A stretch of DNA of 64,000 bases from Opitutia bacterium (GTDB taxonomy: Bacteria; Verrucomicrobiota; Verrucomicrobiia; Opitutales; Opitutaceae), in assembly GCA_947475065.1 (NCBI GenBank), contig CANJLB010000021.1, positions 1 to 64,000 of the forward strand, given 5' to 3'. Every line of letters starts with the position of its first letter. Within the stretch, counting starts at the first letter, position 1. The position numbers and the translations under genes were made by a program. Shown piece after piece: positions 11,383 through 19,859 of the stretch. The notes beneath the pieces are model-generated. The model saw only the letters and a program-made list of their open reading frames with translations. It was not told the DNA's origin and made no database searches.

Positions 11383-11925
11383 TCAGATGCTTTTCAAGGC
11401 AAAGACGGGCATCGCTTGCATGGAGTGCAGCAGCCGGAGCGCGCGCGCCTCGGCGCGGCGCATGGCGCGTTTTTGGGCGGGGACAAGGTCATCGTAACCG
11501 GCAAGGTGCAGCCAGCCGTGGACGACGTAGAGCGTAAGCTCAGACGAAAAGGCGGCGTCGCTTTTCCTTGCTGAAGCAACCACCTGGCGACGTAGGCCAG
11601 CCGTACGCGTGTGCCGCCACGCCGCGTCCACCGAGACGCAAATTTCGCCCGCCGTGCCGTGGGTGGAATCACCCTCAAAAGTGATTACATCGGTCGGGGT
11701 GGGATCGGCGAGAAAATCGGCATGGAGCCTGGACAGCTCGGGGTCGGTCAGAAAAACGAGCGAAAGCTCGCCGCTCGCAAAAGACTGAATGCTTGGAGGA
11801 TTGAAGGAGCGAAGCCGGAAGGCTGGATGATTGGCGTCGAGCGTGTGGATCGCACGGACGAGGGCACGGCGGTCGAGACGCAGACGTGGGTGGTGATTGG
11901 TGATCGAGATCGCGCGGGCAGGCAT
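11383..11925 (-). CDS. ybeY: Endoribonuclease YbeY, variant metal site
   Basis: rRNA maturation and ribosome quality-control metalloprotein. The 180-residue product has the TDVITFEG and GEICVS core blocks and the family signature at residues 136-146, HGWLHLAGYDD. Canonical YbeY carries three zinc-binding histidines (HGxLHLxGYDH); here His136 and His140 are present, but the third position is Asp146. Asp can bind zinc, so activity may persist. A C-terminal extension of about 30 residues is Arg/Ala-rich. It is the last gene of the phoH - unknown - pgpH-like - ybeY operon, the usual order of these three families. Confidence 0.9.
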   Translation of the reverse strand: MPARAISITNHHPRLRLDRRALVRAIHTLDANHPAFRLRSFNPPSIQSFASGELSLVFLTDPELSRLHADFLADPTPTDVITFEGDSTHGTAGEICVSVDAAWRHTRTAGLRRQVVASARKSDAAFSSELTLYVVHGWLHLAGYDDLVPAQKRAMRRAEARALRLLHSMQAMPVFALKSI

Positions 11926-12009
11926 GGTCTGGGTTCTTTCTCCCTTATCCTTCTCGTTCTTTCTTTTGCCGGGAGGGAAAGGACTGACGAAGGAGGATGC
12001 TTATTGGCG

Positions 12010-14499
12010 TCACGGAGCAGCAGAAGAGCTTTCCGCCTCCGGACGGCGGTCTCCCGTCTCATTCGCTGCGGCGGTGCCGGTGGCCGCAGGGTATTCCACC
12101 CGTGTGTGGGTCATATTGCGCAGCGTGCGGGCAAAACTTTCCTTGATGCTGCCGAGCTCCGCAAATGTCAGCGGAGCTTCGTCGAGCTGGTGCTCATCCA
12201 CTCGCTCGTGGACGATGCGTGCAATGAGTTCGACGAGGCGGTCTGGCGTGACTTCGCGGAGCGAGCGCGCGGCGGCCTCGACGCCATCGGCGAGGTGGAT
12301 GATGGCGCTTTCCTTGGTGCGCGGGCGGGGGCCGGGATAACGGAATCCGGTAGTTTCCACCGGGGTAGCGGAAGGGGGCCGGGAAAAGGTGGCGGGAGTG
12401 GAAGCAGAATCCCCTGCGGTCGGTGTCCCATTTCCCGCTCCGTTTTCCTTGCCACTTTTTCCCGTCCCGTGCGGGGGACAGGGGAAAGGCGCACGCGACT
12501 GCGCGACAGCGCGCTGGTAAAAATACCGCACGAGCGTCGTGCCGTGGTGCTGGCGGATCACGTCCACGATGGAGCGGGGCAGCTTGTGCTGGTGCGCGAG
12601 GGTCACGCCATCCTCAACGTGCGCGAGGATGATTTCCGCCGAGCGGCCGGGTGGCAACATGTCGTGCGGGTTGAGACCGGGGCGCTGGTTTTCGGCGAAG
12701 AACTCGGGATGGCCGGTCTTGCCGATGTCGTGATAGAGCGCGCAGACGCGGGCGAGCAGCGGGTTGGCGCCGATGGTGGCGGCGGCGTGTTCGGCGAGCT
12801 GTGCGACCATGAGCGAGTGGTGGTAGGTGCCGGGGGCCTCGAGCTGCATCAGGCGCAGCAGCGGGTGGTTATAGTCGGTCAGCTCCAGGAAGGTGATGTC
12901 GGTTGTGCGCTTAAATAGCCCTTCGAACACCGGCAGGAGGCCGACGACGATCACGCCGGTCAGCAGGCCGGTGCCGAGGCCGGTGCCCATGTGCTTGACG
13001 ACAGTGAGGGGCTGGAGCTGGTCGGCCACGCCGAGCAGCAGCGCAAAGCCCGCCACCGTCAGCCCGCCGAAGGCCGAGGCCCGCAGCACGCCGCCACGTC
13101 GGCTCGTATGCCGGCAGCCATAGATCGCCACCATCGAGCCGAGAAAGGTGAGCACCAGCAGGTCCAGGCGATTGCCATAGACGACCCCGGTGAAAATCGA
13201 GATCAGCAGCGCCATGAAACTGGCCGAGCCGGCGTCAATCAGCACCGCAATGACGATAGGGGCGATGGCCGTGGGCGCGAGATAGGGCAGCAGCGAGGCC
13301 GAGTCGGGGTCATTGGCGAAAAACGGCAGGCTCGTGAGGGTGTAGCTCAGCCGCACCAGCGCAAGGTTGCCCACGACCACCAGCGCTAGCAGCGCCAGAC
13401 GGACGTTGCTGTTGAGAGTCGCGCGGTCCTCCAGCCGGATGAAGATCGCACCGGCCATCACCATCGCCAGCACGAGGAGCACGCGGTAAAAAATTTGCAG
13501 CGTGTCGTGCATTTCTGCATCGCCGCTCGCCCGCAGGTGGTCGCGGTGCGCGGCGAGCATTTCGACCTGCGCTGCGGTCACGCGTTCTCCCGCCTCGAGG
13601 ATCGTCTCGCCGCGCGCTACAATCACCGTCACGGGGCGAAGCGCGGCGACCGCCGCCTGCGTGCGCGCCAGCGTGGCGGCGGCATCGAAGACGACGTTGG
13701 CCGTCACGCCCCGGCTGAAAAACCCGAACACCTCTTGCAGCTGCGCCGCCGGCACCCCCGCGCTGGCGAGGCTCACGCGCAGAAATGTCAGCGCGTCGGC
13801 CAGCGACTGCACGGGCCGCGCGGCCATCGTGCCGTCGGGCCGCGCGAGCATGAAGGCGTTGACGCTGCCTGGCGGGGCGCTGGCGGGGGCGTTGGGCTGC
13901 ACCCCGTCGGCCGCGATCTGGTGCAGCGCTGCGAGGGCGGTGCGGGCGAGGGCGGCGCGGGCCTTCGCGTCGCCGGCGGCGAGCAGCGCGGCGATCTCTC
14001 CGGCGGTGGCGCGGGCCCCCGTGCGGGCGTTGAACGTCTCGGCCAGTGTGCCGAGGGCGTTTTCGCGCGTGCCAAGCAGCGGCACCGCTCCCGGTGGGTG
14101 CGCCTGCTCAAACTGATCGAGCCCCGGCAGCAGCACGGCCAGGGCGGCCTCGAATTTCTCCAGCGGCGCATTTTCCAGCCGGAAGACGCGCGGCACGCGT
14201 TCGCGCGCCTGCTCCTTCGCCAGCCGTGTCTGCTCGGCGCTCTCATAGCTGAACGGCGCGCTGGCGATCACGCGCACGCCCGCGAGCTGGCCCGGCAGCA
14301 CCGGCAGGCTCGCCGTGCTGAACCCGAGGAAGCTGATGAGCGCGATGACCGCGACCGTTGTAACAAAGATGAGCATCGCCACGAGCCGGCTGCCGTCGAG
14401 AAACTCCCGCACGCCCGAGCCCGAGCCGCCGCCCCGGCCCGCGCGGTCGGACGCGCCGAGGCGGGCGAGGAGTAGCTTGAGCTGGTCTTTGACAGGCAC
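12010..14499 (-). CDS. 7TM-HD phosphohydrolase (PgpH/YqfF family)
   Basis: Membrane protein related to the c-di-AMP phosphodiesterase PgpH. In order: an N-terminal transmembrane helix (VAMLIFVTTVAVIALISFLG), a large extracytoplasmic domain (about residues 60-320), seven transmembrane helices, and a cytosolic HD domain with YHDIGKTGHPEFF near residue 588. An insertion of about 45 residues rich in Gly, Pro, Ser and Thr interrupts the HD domain between RYFYQRAV and FRYPGPRP. The GTG at 14499 (product 829 aa) avoids overlap with the preceding gene; an ATG at 14625 is also possible and would overlap it by 43 bp. Nucleotide specificity is inferred from the family. Confidence 0.88.
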   Translation of the reverse strand: MPVKDQLKLLLARLGASDRAGRGGGSGSGVREFLDGSRLVAMLIFVTTVAVIALISFLGFSTASLPVLPGQLAGVRVIASAPFSYESAEQTRLAKEQARERVPRVFRLENAPLEKFEAALAVLLPGLDQFEQAHPPGAVPLLGTRENALGTLAETFNARTGARATAGEIAALLAAGDAKARAALARTALAALHQIAADGVQPNAPASAPPGSVNAFMLARPDGTMAARPVQSLADALTFLRVSLASAGVPAAQLQEVFGFFSRGVTANVVFDAAATLARTQAAVAALRPVTVIVARGETILEAGERVTAAQVEMLAAHRDHLRASGDAEMHDTLQIFYRVLLVLAMVMAGAIFIRLEDRATLNSNVRLALLALVVVGNLALVRLSYTLTSLPFFANDPDSASLLPYLAPTAIAPIVIAVLIDAGSASFMALLISIFTGVVYGNRLDLLVLTFLGSMVAIYGCRHTSRRGGVLRASAFGGLTVAGFALLLGVADQLQPLTVVKHMGTGLGTGLLTGVIVVGLLPVFEGLFKRTTDITFLELTDYNHPLLRLMQLEAPGTYHHSLMVAQLAEHAAATIGANPLLARVCALYHDIGKTGHPEFFAENQRPGLNPHDMLPPGRSAEIILAHVEDGVTLAHQHKLPRSIVDVIRQHHGTTLVRYFYQRAVAQSRAPFPCPPHGTGKSGKENGAGNGTPTAGDSASTPATFSRPPSATPVETTGFRYPGPRPRTKESAIIHLADGVEAAARSLREVTPDRLVELIARIVHERVDEHQLDEAPLTFAELGSIKESFARTLRNMTHTRVEYPAATGTAAANETGDRRPEAESSSAAP

Positions 14500-14582
14500 G
14501 GTAAGGAATGGCCTCACGCCACAGGCGCTAAAATTGAAAAGGTTGAAACGGAAAACATGGCGAGACGGAGGGAGATGCAGGC

Positions 14583-15182
14583 TTATTTTTTCGAGGAGAC
14601 CAATCTTGCCAATCTTTTCCACCACGGCGGGCTCAAGGCTTGGTTAATACGCCTTAGTTTCTGATGCATATCGTGCGGAAAAGGGACGAGCTCGGTTGCG
14701 CAGTTCAACGCGTTGGCAAATGACGTCACCCGGGATTCTTCCAAATTGCCGGCCAGCGAAAGTGATCCCTCCAGATTGTTTCTCCAACTGTGAAAGGAGA
14801 AAATGACCTCCGTCTTGGTGTAACCTTTGAAGTGGTAGAATACTGCCTCCATGCCTTGCGATTCGACTAACAGGCAAAGCTTTCGGATCAATTCATCCGT
14901 GTAAGCGACATGGTAGCTGACCGGAACCGGATGAATGGTATCACAGGATACATTGGCCAGATAATTTGCGGGATGCTCTTCATAGAGCGCCTTGGCGCTT
15001 AGGCCTATTTCAAGACCTTCAAACATAATCGTTCCGCCTGGCGGGAAAATCTTCGGCAGATGCCGAAAGAAGTCGCGCAGCGGCAGCACGTTGCGCTCGA
15101 ATTTCCAATAGTTGCTGCCCGTCATACCAATCTCTTGGTCCCATTTGGCCTCTCGTTGGGCGAATGCCTCTTTTACGGTCAT
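14583..15182 (-). CDS. Hypothetical protein inside the phoH-ybeY operon
   Basis: Not recognised, 199 residues, soluble, no signal peptide. Its start overlaps the phoH stop (ATGA at 15179-15182), so it is translationally coupled and clearly a genuine operon member. The sequence is mixed alpha/beta-like with many aromatic residues ([44 protein letters not shown]) and ends in a basic tail ([15 protein letters not shown]). Base composition is visibly less GC-rich than the flanking operon genes. In most genomes the PhoH and 7TM-HD genes are adjacent, so this looks like a later insertion. No function is proposed. Confidence 0.75.
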   Translation of the reverse strand: MTVKEAFAQREAKWDQEIGMTGSNYWKFERNVLPLRDFFRHLPKIFPPGGTIMFEGLEIGLSAKALYEEHPANYLANVSCDTIHPVPVSYHVAYTDELIRKLCLLVESQGMEAVFYHFKGYTKTEVIFSFHSWRNNLEGSLSLAGNLEESRVTSFANALNCATELVPFPHDMHQKLRRINQALSPPWWKRLARLVSSKK

Positions 15183-16243
15183 CGTTTGTCCTCCGCACCA
15201 GGGCCGTTCCCGTTGCCGGTCGGGTTGCGATGCCGGTCGTAGGCGGCGATGATGCGCTGCACGAGAGGGTGGCGGACGACGTCAGCGACGTCGAAGTGGT
15301 GCGACTCGACACCGGGCACGCCGGTCAGCACACGCCGCGCTTCCAGCAGGCCGGAGGTCTTGGCCCGCGGGAGGTCAATCTGGGTGACGTCGCCGGTGAT
15401 GACCATGCGCGACTCCTCGCCGAGGCGGGTGAGAAACATCAGCATCTGCTCAGGCGTGGTGTTCTGCGCCTCGTCGAGGATGACAAAGGCGTGGGAGAGC
15501 GTGCGCCCCCGCATGTAGGCGAGGGGGGCGATCTCGATCAGGCTTTTTTCGGCGAGGCGGGCCAGTTCGGTGGCGTCCAGCATGTCGTGGAGCGCGTCGT
15601 AGAGCGGGCGGAGATAGGGCAGGATTTTTTCACGAAGGTCGCCGGGGAGGAACCCTAGGGTCTCGCCGGCCTCGACGGCGGGACGTGTGAGGATGATCCG
15701 GCGGACTTGTCCGGACTGGAGCGCGGCGACGGCCTGGGCGACGGCGAGGTAGGTCTTGCCGGTGCCGGCGGGGCCGATGCCGAAGACGACCGGGTGGTCG
15801 CGCATGAGCCCGAGGTAGATTTTCTGGCCGAGGGTCTTGGGGACGATGGTGCCGCGAGGCGTGGTGACGACGAGGGGCGAGCCGCAGAGGGCGCGCAACT
15901 GCTCGGCCGCGCCGCGCGCGACGGCGTCGGTAAAGCGGTGGAAGTCGGCGGTACCGATGGCGAGGCCCTGTCCACGGGCGTTATCGAGGAAGCCGAAGAG
16001 TTCTGCCGCCGCCGCGATGGCGGCGGCCGATTTGGGCTTGGGGGATTTCGGTTTTGGACTGGCGGATGCGATGGAATCGGGGGCGTCATCGGCCGGGTCG
16101 GCGGCATGAATATGGAGCTTGTCGTCGCGCGAGGTGAGCTTCACGCCGAGGACGCGTTCAGCGTGCGCGAGGTTTTCCTCGCGGCCTGCGTAGAGCGAGT
16201 GCAGGTGGCGCGGGCTGGGAAAATGGAGGGTTTTGGACGGCAC
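15179..16243 (-). CDS. PhoH family ATPase
   Basis: Cytosolic P-loop NTPase of 354 residues related to E. coli PhoH/YbeZ, linked to RNA metabolism and genetically to YbeY. A short N-terminal region resembling the KH-like part of PhoH is followed by an Ala/Lys/Pro-rich linker (about residues 55-80), then Walker A GPAGTGKT (157-164), TRPAVEAGE, and Walker B VILDEAQN followed by the [14 protein letters not shown] sensor region. First gene of the operon with the unknown 14583 gene, the 7TM-HD protein and ybeY, consistent with a shared role in ribosome maturation. Confidence 0.93.
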   Translation of the reverse strand: MPSKTLHFPSPRHLHSLYAGREENLAHAERVLGVKLTSRDDKLHIHAADPADDAPDSIASASPKPKSPKPKSAAAIAAAAELFGFLDNARGQGLAIGTADFHRFTDAVARGAAEQLRALCGSPLVVTTPRGTIVPKTLGQKIYLGLMRDHPVVFGIGPAGTGKTYLAVAQAVAALQSGQVRRIILTRPAVEAGETLGFLPGDLREKILPYLRPLYDALHDMLDATELARLAEKSLIEIAPLAYMRGRTLSHAFVILDEAQNTTPEQMLMFLTRLGEESRMVITGDVTQIDLPRAKTSGLLEARRVLTGVPGVESHHFDVADVVRHPLVQRIIAAYDRHRNPTGNGNGPGAEDKR

Positions 16244-16289
16244 GGAGGAAATGTGGAGAGCGGATAGCGGAAGACGAAACAGCCCGCGG

Positions 16290-16841
16290 TCAAACAGTGC
16301 GGGGAGCAGCGGTGCCGGGAGGTTTCCGCGCGCCGCCTTCCGTCATCTTCATTTCAGCGGCTGCTGCCGTGAGCTTTCCCCAGGTTGCCTCCAGCGCCTG
16401 CGGGAGGACGCGGGTCGAGCCGAGCACGGGCATGAAGTTGGTGTCGCCATTCCAGCGGGGGACGATGTGGGCGTGGAGGTGCGGGATGCTGCCACCGGCG
16501 GCGGAGCCGAGATTGAAGCCGAGATTGAAGCCGTCGGGGTTGAGCGCGGCCGCAAGGATTTTCTTGGCGAAGATCATGGTAGCCATAAGACCGGCGCTTT
16601 CGGCGGCGGTCAGGTCCTCGAAATCGAGGACCTCGCGGAAGGGGATGGCGAGGAGGTGGCCCGGGTTGTAGGGAAATCGGTTGAGCATGAGGTAGCACAG
16701 CGGCGCGCGGTGGACGATGAGCGCGGCGCGGTCGTCACCGAGCGCCGGCAGCTCGGTAAACGGGCGCGTGTCACCTGCCGGCAGGCGCGGTGCGGCGATG
16801 TAATCCATGCGCCAATGGGCATGCAACGACTCAAAGTTCAC
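16290..16841 (-). CDS. HIT family hydrolase
   Basis: Histidine-triad nucleotide hydrolase/transferase of 183 residues, probably acting on dinucleoside polyphosphates or AMP derivatives. The catalytic [10 protein letters not shown] motif occupies residues 121-130 (His121, His123, His125). [17 protein letters not shown] and [14 protein letters not shown] match the longer Ap4A-phosphorylase-like HIT branch rather than the short Hint type. It lies 46 bp upstream of phoH on the same strand and may share its promoter region. A Pro/Ala-rich tail follows the catalytic domain. Confidence 0.9.
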   Translation of the reverse strand: MNFESLHAHWRMDYIAAPRLPAGDTRPFTELPALGDDRAALIVHRAPLCYLMLNRFPYNPGHLLAIPFREVLDFEDLTAAESAGLMATMIFAKKILAAALNPDGFNLGFNLGSAAGGSIPHLHAHIVPRWNGDTNFMPVLGSTRVLPQALEATWGKLTAAAAEMKMTEGGARKPPGTAAPRTV

Positions 16842-17344
16842 GGGAGAGCAAGCGGAGCAGAACCGGCGGGCGTTGTCAAAGCCGGGCGGTGGGGTTGGGA
16901 ACTACAGCCGTGGGGCGCAGGTTTTCCCACTTCATGATCTAAAATTGGAGTCGCGATGCTCTTGGCGAAGTTGGGTCACATGGGACGGGTTGGCGGCAGT
17001 ATCACCGGCGATTCGGCTGGCATGACGCGGTGGGTGCGGTGAGCGGGTTTCAACTCTGTTACGGCCGGGCTGACGACGAAAGTGCGGTCACATGGTGGCC
17101 GGGAGCTGGTTTCACGTACAGCTTGGTGGATGCAGGCGATAATTTGATGGGCAAAAGCCCCCGGTGCTCGTCGCCGGCGGTTCAGTGCCATGGGACGAGA
17201 TTGATGCACGGTTTCGCGCGTAAAGTAGGGAGCTGGAGCCGGCGGTGCGTGAGTTCGTCATGGCACGGTTGGCGGCCTGTGGCTGAGCGGCGGGCGAAAT
17301 TGCTGGCGCAGCCTGCACGAATCGGCAATCCCTGTCGTCCGCCC
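16842..17344. other. Divergent intergenic region upstream of the exosortase
   Basis: 503 bp between the HIT gene (minus) and the exosortase gene (plus). The exosortase frame stays open upstream to 17030, but its translation has no hydrophobic or conserved character, so coding is doubted. Both promoters should be here; no clear boxes, riboswitch core or RNA gene were recognised. Confidence 0.4.
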
Positions 17345-18388
17345 ATGACCGACTTGTGGAAAAAGTGGACCGCCATTGTGCCGGCGCCGTTTCTGACGGC
17401 GTTGCTGCTGAGTGCGGGCTATCTGGGCTTCACGGCATGGGAGCAGTCGCACTGGTGGCTGGCGCTGTCGGACTACTCCTTTGGCTGGCTGGTGCCGTTG
17501 TTTGTGGCGTTTGCGGTGCATGATCGCTGGCCCAGTATCATGGCGGGGGTGCGTGCGTGCGCCGCACCGGGCAGCCCGCGTGCGGCGGGCTGGCAAGGTG
17601 GCGCGCTGGCGCTGGCGGCGTATGCGGCGCTGGTCGTCGGTGCGGTGATTTTTTTCGTCGGTGCGGCCTCGCGCGCGGCCGCCGGCTCCGCGCCGGCGCA
17701 CACCCTGGCGGTGTCGGTCGGAGCATCGGCACTGTTGCTCGCGACACTCTTTGTGAGCGCGCCGGATCCGGAGGGCGCGGCGACGCCGGCTGGCGGGCTG
17801 GGCCGTGATGCGCGCGTGCGGCTGGTGGCGCTGTTTGTGTTTCCTGCCTTGGTCTGGCTGGTGTCGGCGCCGCTGGTGTCGGTCGTGCAGCAGCGGCTCA
17901 GCCTGTTCCTGCTGGGGCAGGTGACACGTGCGGTGTTTTTTACCTTTGACACGCTAGGGCTGGCGGTGGAGCGGCAGGGCAACGTGCTAAAACTGCCCGA
18001 AGTGATTTTGGGGCAGCGGAACGATGTGGGGGTGGCCGAGGCGTGCTCGGGCATCCGTTCGTTCACGGCATGCCTTTTTGCGGGATCGTTCCTCGCCGCC
18101 GTGTTTCTTGACCGGTTCTGGAAAAAGGTCTCGCTCGTGGTGCTCGCGGTGGTGTTTGCCTTCGGCATGAACATCCTGCGCGCGCTGTTCCTGACCGCGT
18201 GGGCCTATAACTACGGCGAGCACAGCATGGAGCAAAAGGTGCACGACATCGCCGGCTACGCTGTGCTCGTGCTGACCGTGGCCGGGCTGCTGTGCCTGCT
18301 ACCGCTCTTCAATCTCAAGCTTTCATTTCGCCAGCACGACGGGACGAAGACGCCCACGCCTTTTCCCTCCCAAGGCGGACAATCCTGA
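17345..18388 (+). CDS. Exosortase (PEP-CTERM sorting transpeptidase)
   Basis: Polytopic membrane cysteine protease/transpeptidase predicted to cleave PEP-CTERM sorting signals. The 347-residue protein has about eight hydrophobic segments and the family triad: Cys234 in EACSGIRS, Arg279 in NILRALFL and His300 in VHDIAGYAVL. The ATG at 17345 is chosen because similarity begins near the first hydrophobic helix. A likely substrate with a C-terminal VPEPG-TM-RRRR signal is encoded at 62741-63454. Only 9 bp separate it from waaA, so the two are probably co-transcribed, linking surface-protein sorting with envelope synthesis. Confidence 0.9.
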   Translation: MTDLWKKWTAIVPAPFLTALLLSAGYLGFTAWEQSHWWLALSDYSFGWLVPLFVAFAVHDRWPSIMAGVRACAAPGSPRAAGWQGGALALAAYAALVVGAVIFFVGAASRAAAGSAPAHTLAVSVGASALLLATLFVSAPDPEGAATPAGGLGRDARVRLVALFVFPALVWLVSAPLVSVVQQRLSLFLLGQVTRAVFFTFDTLGLAVERQGNVLKLPEVILGQRNDVGVAEACSGIRSFTACLFAGSFLAAVFLDRFWKKVSLVVLAVVFAFGMNILRALFLTAWAYNYGEHSMEQKVHDIAGYAVLVLTVAGLLCLLPLFNLKLSFRQHDGTKTPTPFPSQGGQS

Positions 18389-18397
18389 GCGAGGCGC

Positions 18398-19708
18398 ATG
18401 ATCTGGCTCTACCGGCTGCTGTTTGTGCCTGCGATGCTGCTCGCCGCGCCGTATTATTTGTGGCGCATGCGGCGGCGTGGCGGCTACCGGCGGCATTTCA
18501 CGCAGCGCTTCGGGGTCACGCCGCCAATGCCGCCGAAAACTTCGGGCGTACCACGGGTCTGGCTGCAGGCCGTGAGCGTGGGGGAGATCCTCGCGCTCGG
18601 CCCGCTTCTGCACGGGCTCCGCACCGCCGGCGCGGAAATTTATCTCACGACCACGACCAGCACCGGTTACACCGAGGCACGCGGGCGCTACGCGCCGCTC
18701 GTGCTTGCGCTCGGATATTTCCCGACCGACTTCTGGCTGTTCTCCCGGCGCGCCTGGGCCGCCGTGCAGCCTGACCTCATTGTGCTCATGGAAAGCGAGC
18801 GATGGCCGGAACACCTGGCGCAGGCGCGTGCGCGTGGCGTGCCGGTCGTGTGCGTCAACGCCCGCCTCAGCGACCGCAGCCACCGCCGGCTGCGGCGCGC
18901 CCGCCCGCTGGCCGGGCTGTTTTTCGGCGGAATCACGCGCGTGCTCGCCGCCTCGGCACAGGACGCGGAACGCTTTCGAGAGCTGGGGGTGCCGGCACAG
19001 CGCGTCATGCTGACCGGCAGCCTCAAACTCGATGTGGAAATTCCTCTGCTGGCCGACACGGAAAAAATGAGGCTCCGCGCCGCGCTCGGCCTGCCGCCCG
19101 CCGGGCTGGTGCTGCTCGGCTCGTCCACGTGGCCCGGCGAGGAGACAGCGCTATTGCAGGCGCTCGCCGCCGCCCGCGGGCGGGGCCTCGCGGTCTCGCT
19201 GCTGCTCGTGCCACGTCACGCCGAACGTCGCGACGAAATCCGTCCGGTGCTTGAGCGTTCCGGGCTGCGTTTCCATTTCCGTCTCACGGGCGACGCGACT
19301 GGCGAGGTGGATGTGGCCGTGGGTGACACGACCGGGGAGCTGCGAAAGTTTACGCAGCTCGCCGACCTCGTTTTTGTCGGCAAAAGCCTTGCGCCGCACG
19401 ATGGCGGACAGACGCCCGTTGAGGCGGCGATCCTCGGCCGTCCGCTCCTGCACGGCCCGCGCATGGGCAATTTCCGCGAAATTACCCGTGCGCTCGACGC
19501 TGCGGGGGCGGCCCGCGAGGTCGAGCATGCGAGCGCACTGGTCGCGGCGGCCGTCGAGCTGCTCGGTGATCTCGCACGCCGTGATCACATGGCCGCCGCC
19601 GCACGCGCATGGACCGAGGCCAGCCGCGGCGCGACGGTGCGTACGCTGGAGGTGCTGGCGACGGAGCTGGCGGCGCGGCAGACGGCGGCCACGATCGCCG
19701 CAAAATAA
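18398..19708 (+). CDS. waaA: 3-deoxy-D-manno-octulosonic acid (Kdo) transferase
   Basis: Transfers Kdo from CMP-Kdo to lipid IVA in LPS core synthesis at the inner-membrane cytosolic face. The 436-residue GT30-type enzyme has an N-terminal membrane-anchor helix (WLYRLLFVPAMLLAAPYYLW), QAVSVGEILAL containing the conserved SVGE motif, TTTTSTGY, ESERWPE, and the C-terminal GGQTPVEAAILGRPLLHGPRMGNF nucleotide-binding segment. A GAGG ribosome site at 18391 precedes the ATG. The pathway partner kdsD is at 33112. Whether it adds one or two Kdo residues cannot be read from sequence. Confidence 0.94.
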   Translation: MIWLYRLLFVPAMLLAAPYYLWRMRRRGGYRRHFTQRFGVTPPMPPKTSGVPRVWLQAVSVGEILALGPLLHGLRTAGAEIYLTTTTSTGYTEARGRYAPLVLALGYFPTDFWLFSRRAWAAVQPDLIVLMESERWPEHLAQARARGVPVVCVNARLSDRSHRRLRRARPLAGLFFGGITRVLAASAQDAERFRELGVPAQRVMLTGSLKLDVEIPLLADTEKMRLRAALGLPPAGLVLLGSSTWPGEETALLQALAAARGRGLAVSLLLVPRHAERRDEIRPVLERSGLRFHFRLTGDATGEVDVAVGDTTGELRKFTQLADLVFVGKSLAPHDGGQTPVEAAILGRPLLHGPRMGNFREITRALDAAGAAREVEHASALVAAAVELLGDLARRDHMAAAARAWTEASRGATVRTLEVLATELAARQTAATIAAK

Positions 19709-19710
19709 GA

Positions 19711-19732
19711 TGCCTCCCTCAGTGGGGAGGCA
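19711..19732 (+). terminator. Hairpin after waaA
   Basis: Eight-bp perfect stem TGCCTCCC (19711-19718) / GGGAGGCA (19725-19732), two bases after the waaA stop. No T tract follows, so it is either a weak or Rho-assisted terminator or leader structure for trpE. Confidence 0.4.
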
Positions 19733-19859
19733 CCGGCGTGACGCGGCTGGGTGGGGCGCTCCGTTGTCTTCGCGCGTGCCAGTGCGTGGGCGACGGGGTG
19801 GTTTTTGATTTGTTCCGGAGGGGCAAGTGGGCCATGCAGTCACGTTCGCCTTTCTCACC

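Noticed and set aside
16500-16530. Apparent tandem repeat GAGATTGAAGCC in the HIT gene
   Set aside because: It encodes GFNLGFNLG, which corresponds to the normal GFN.G.NLG motif of this HIT branch, so it is not an expansion.
17030-17344. N-terminal extension of the exosortase to 17030
   Set aside because: The extra 105 residues are polar, irregular and lack any family similarity; exosortases begin near the first membrane helix.
19709-19859. Possible trp attenuator before trpE
   Set aside because: There is a hairpin, but no short leader peptide with consecutive Trp codons and no T-tract terminator, so attenuation cannot be supported.
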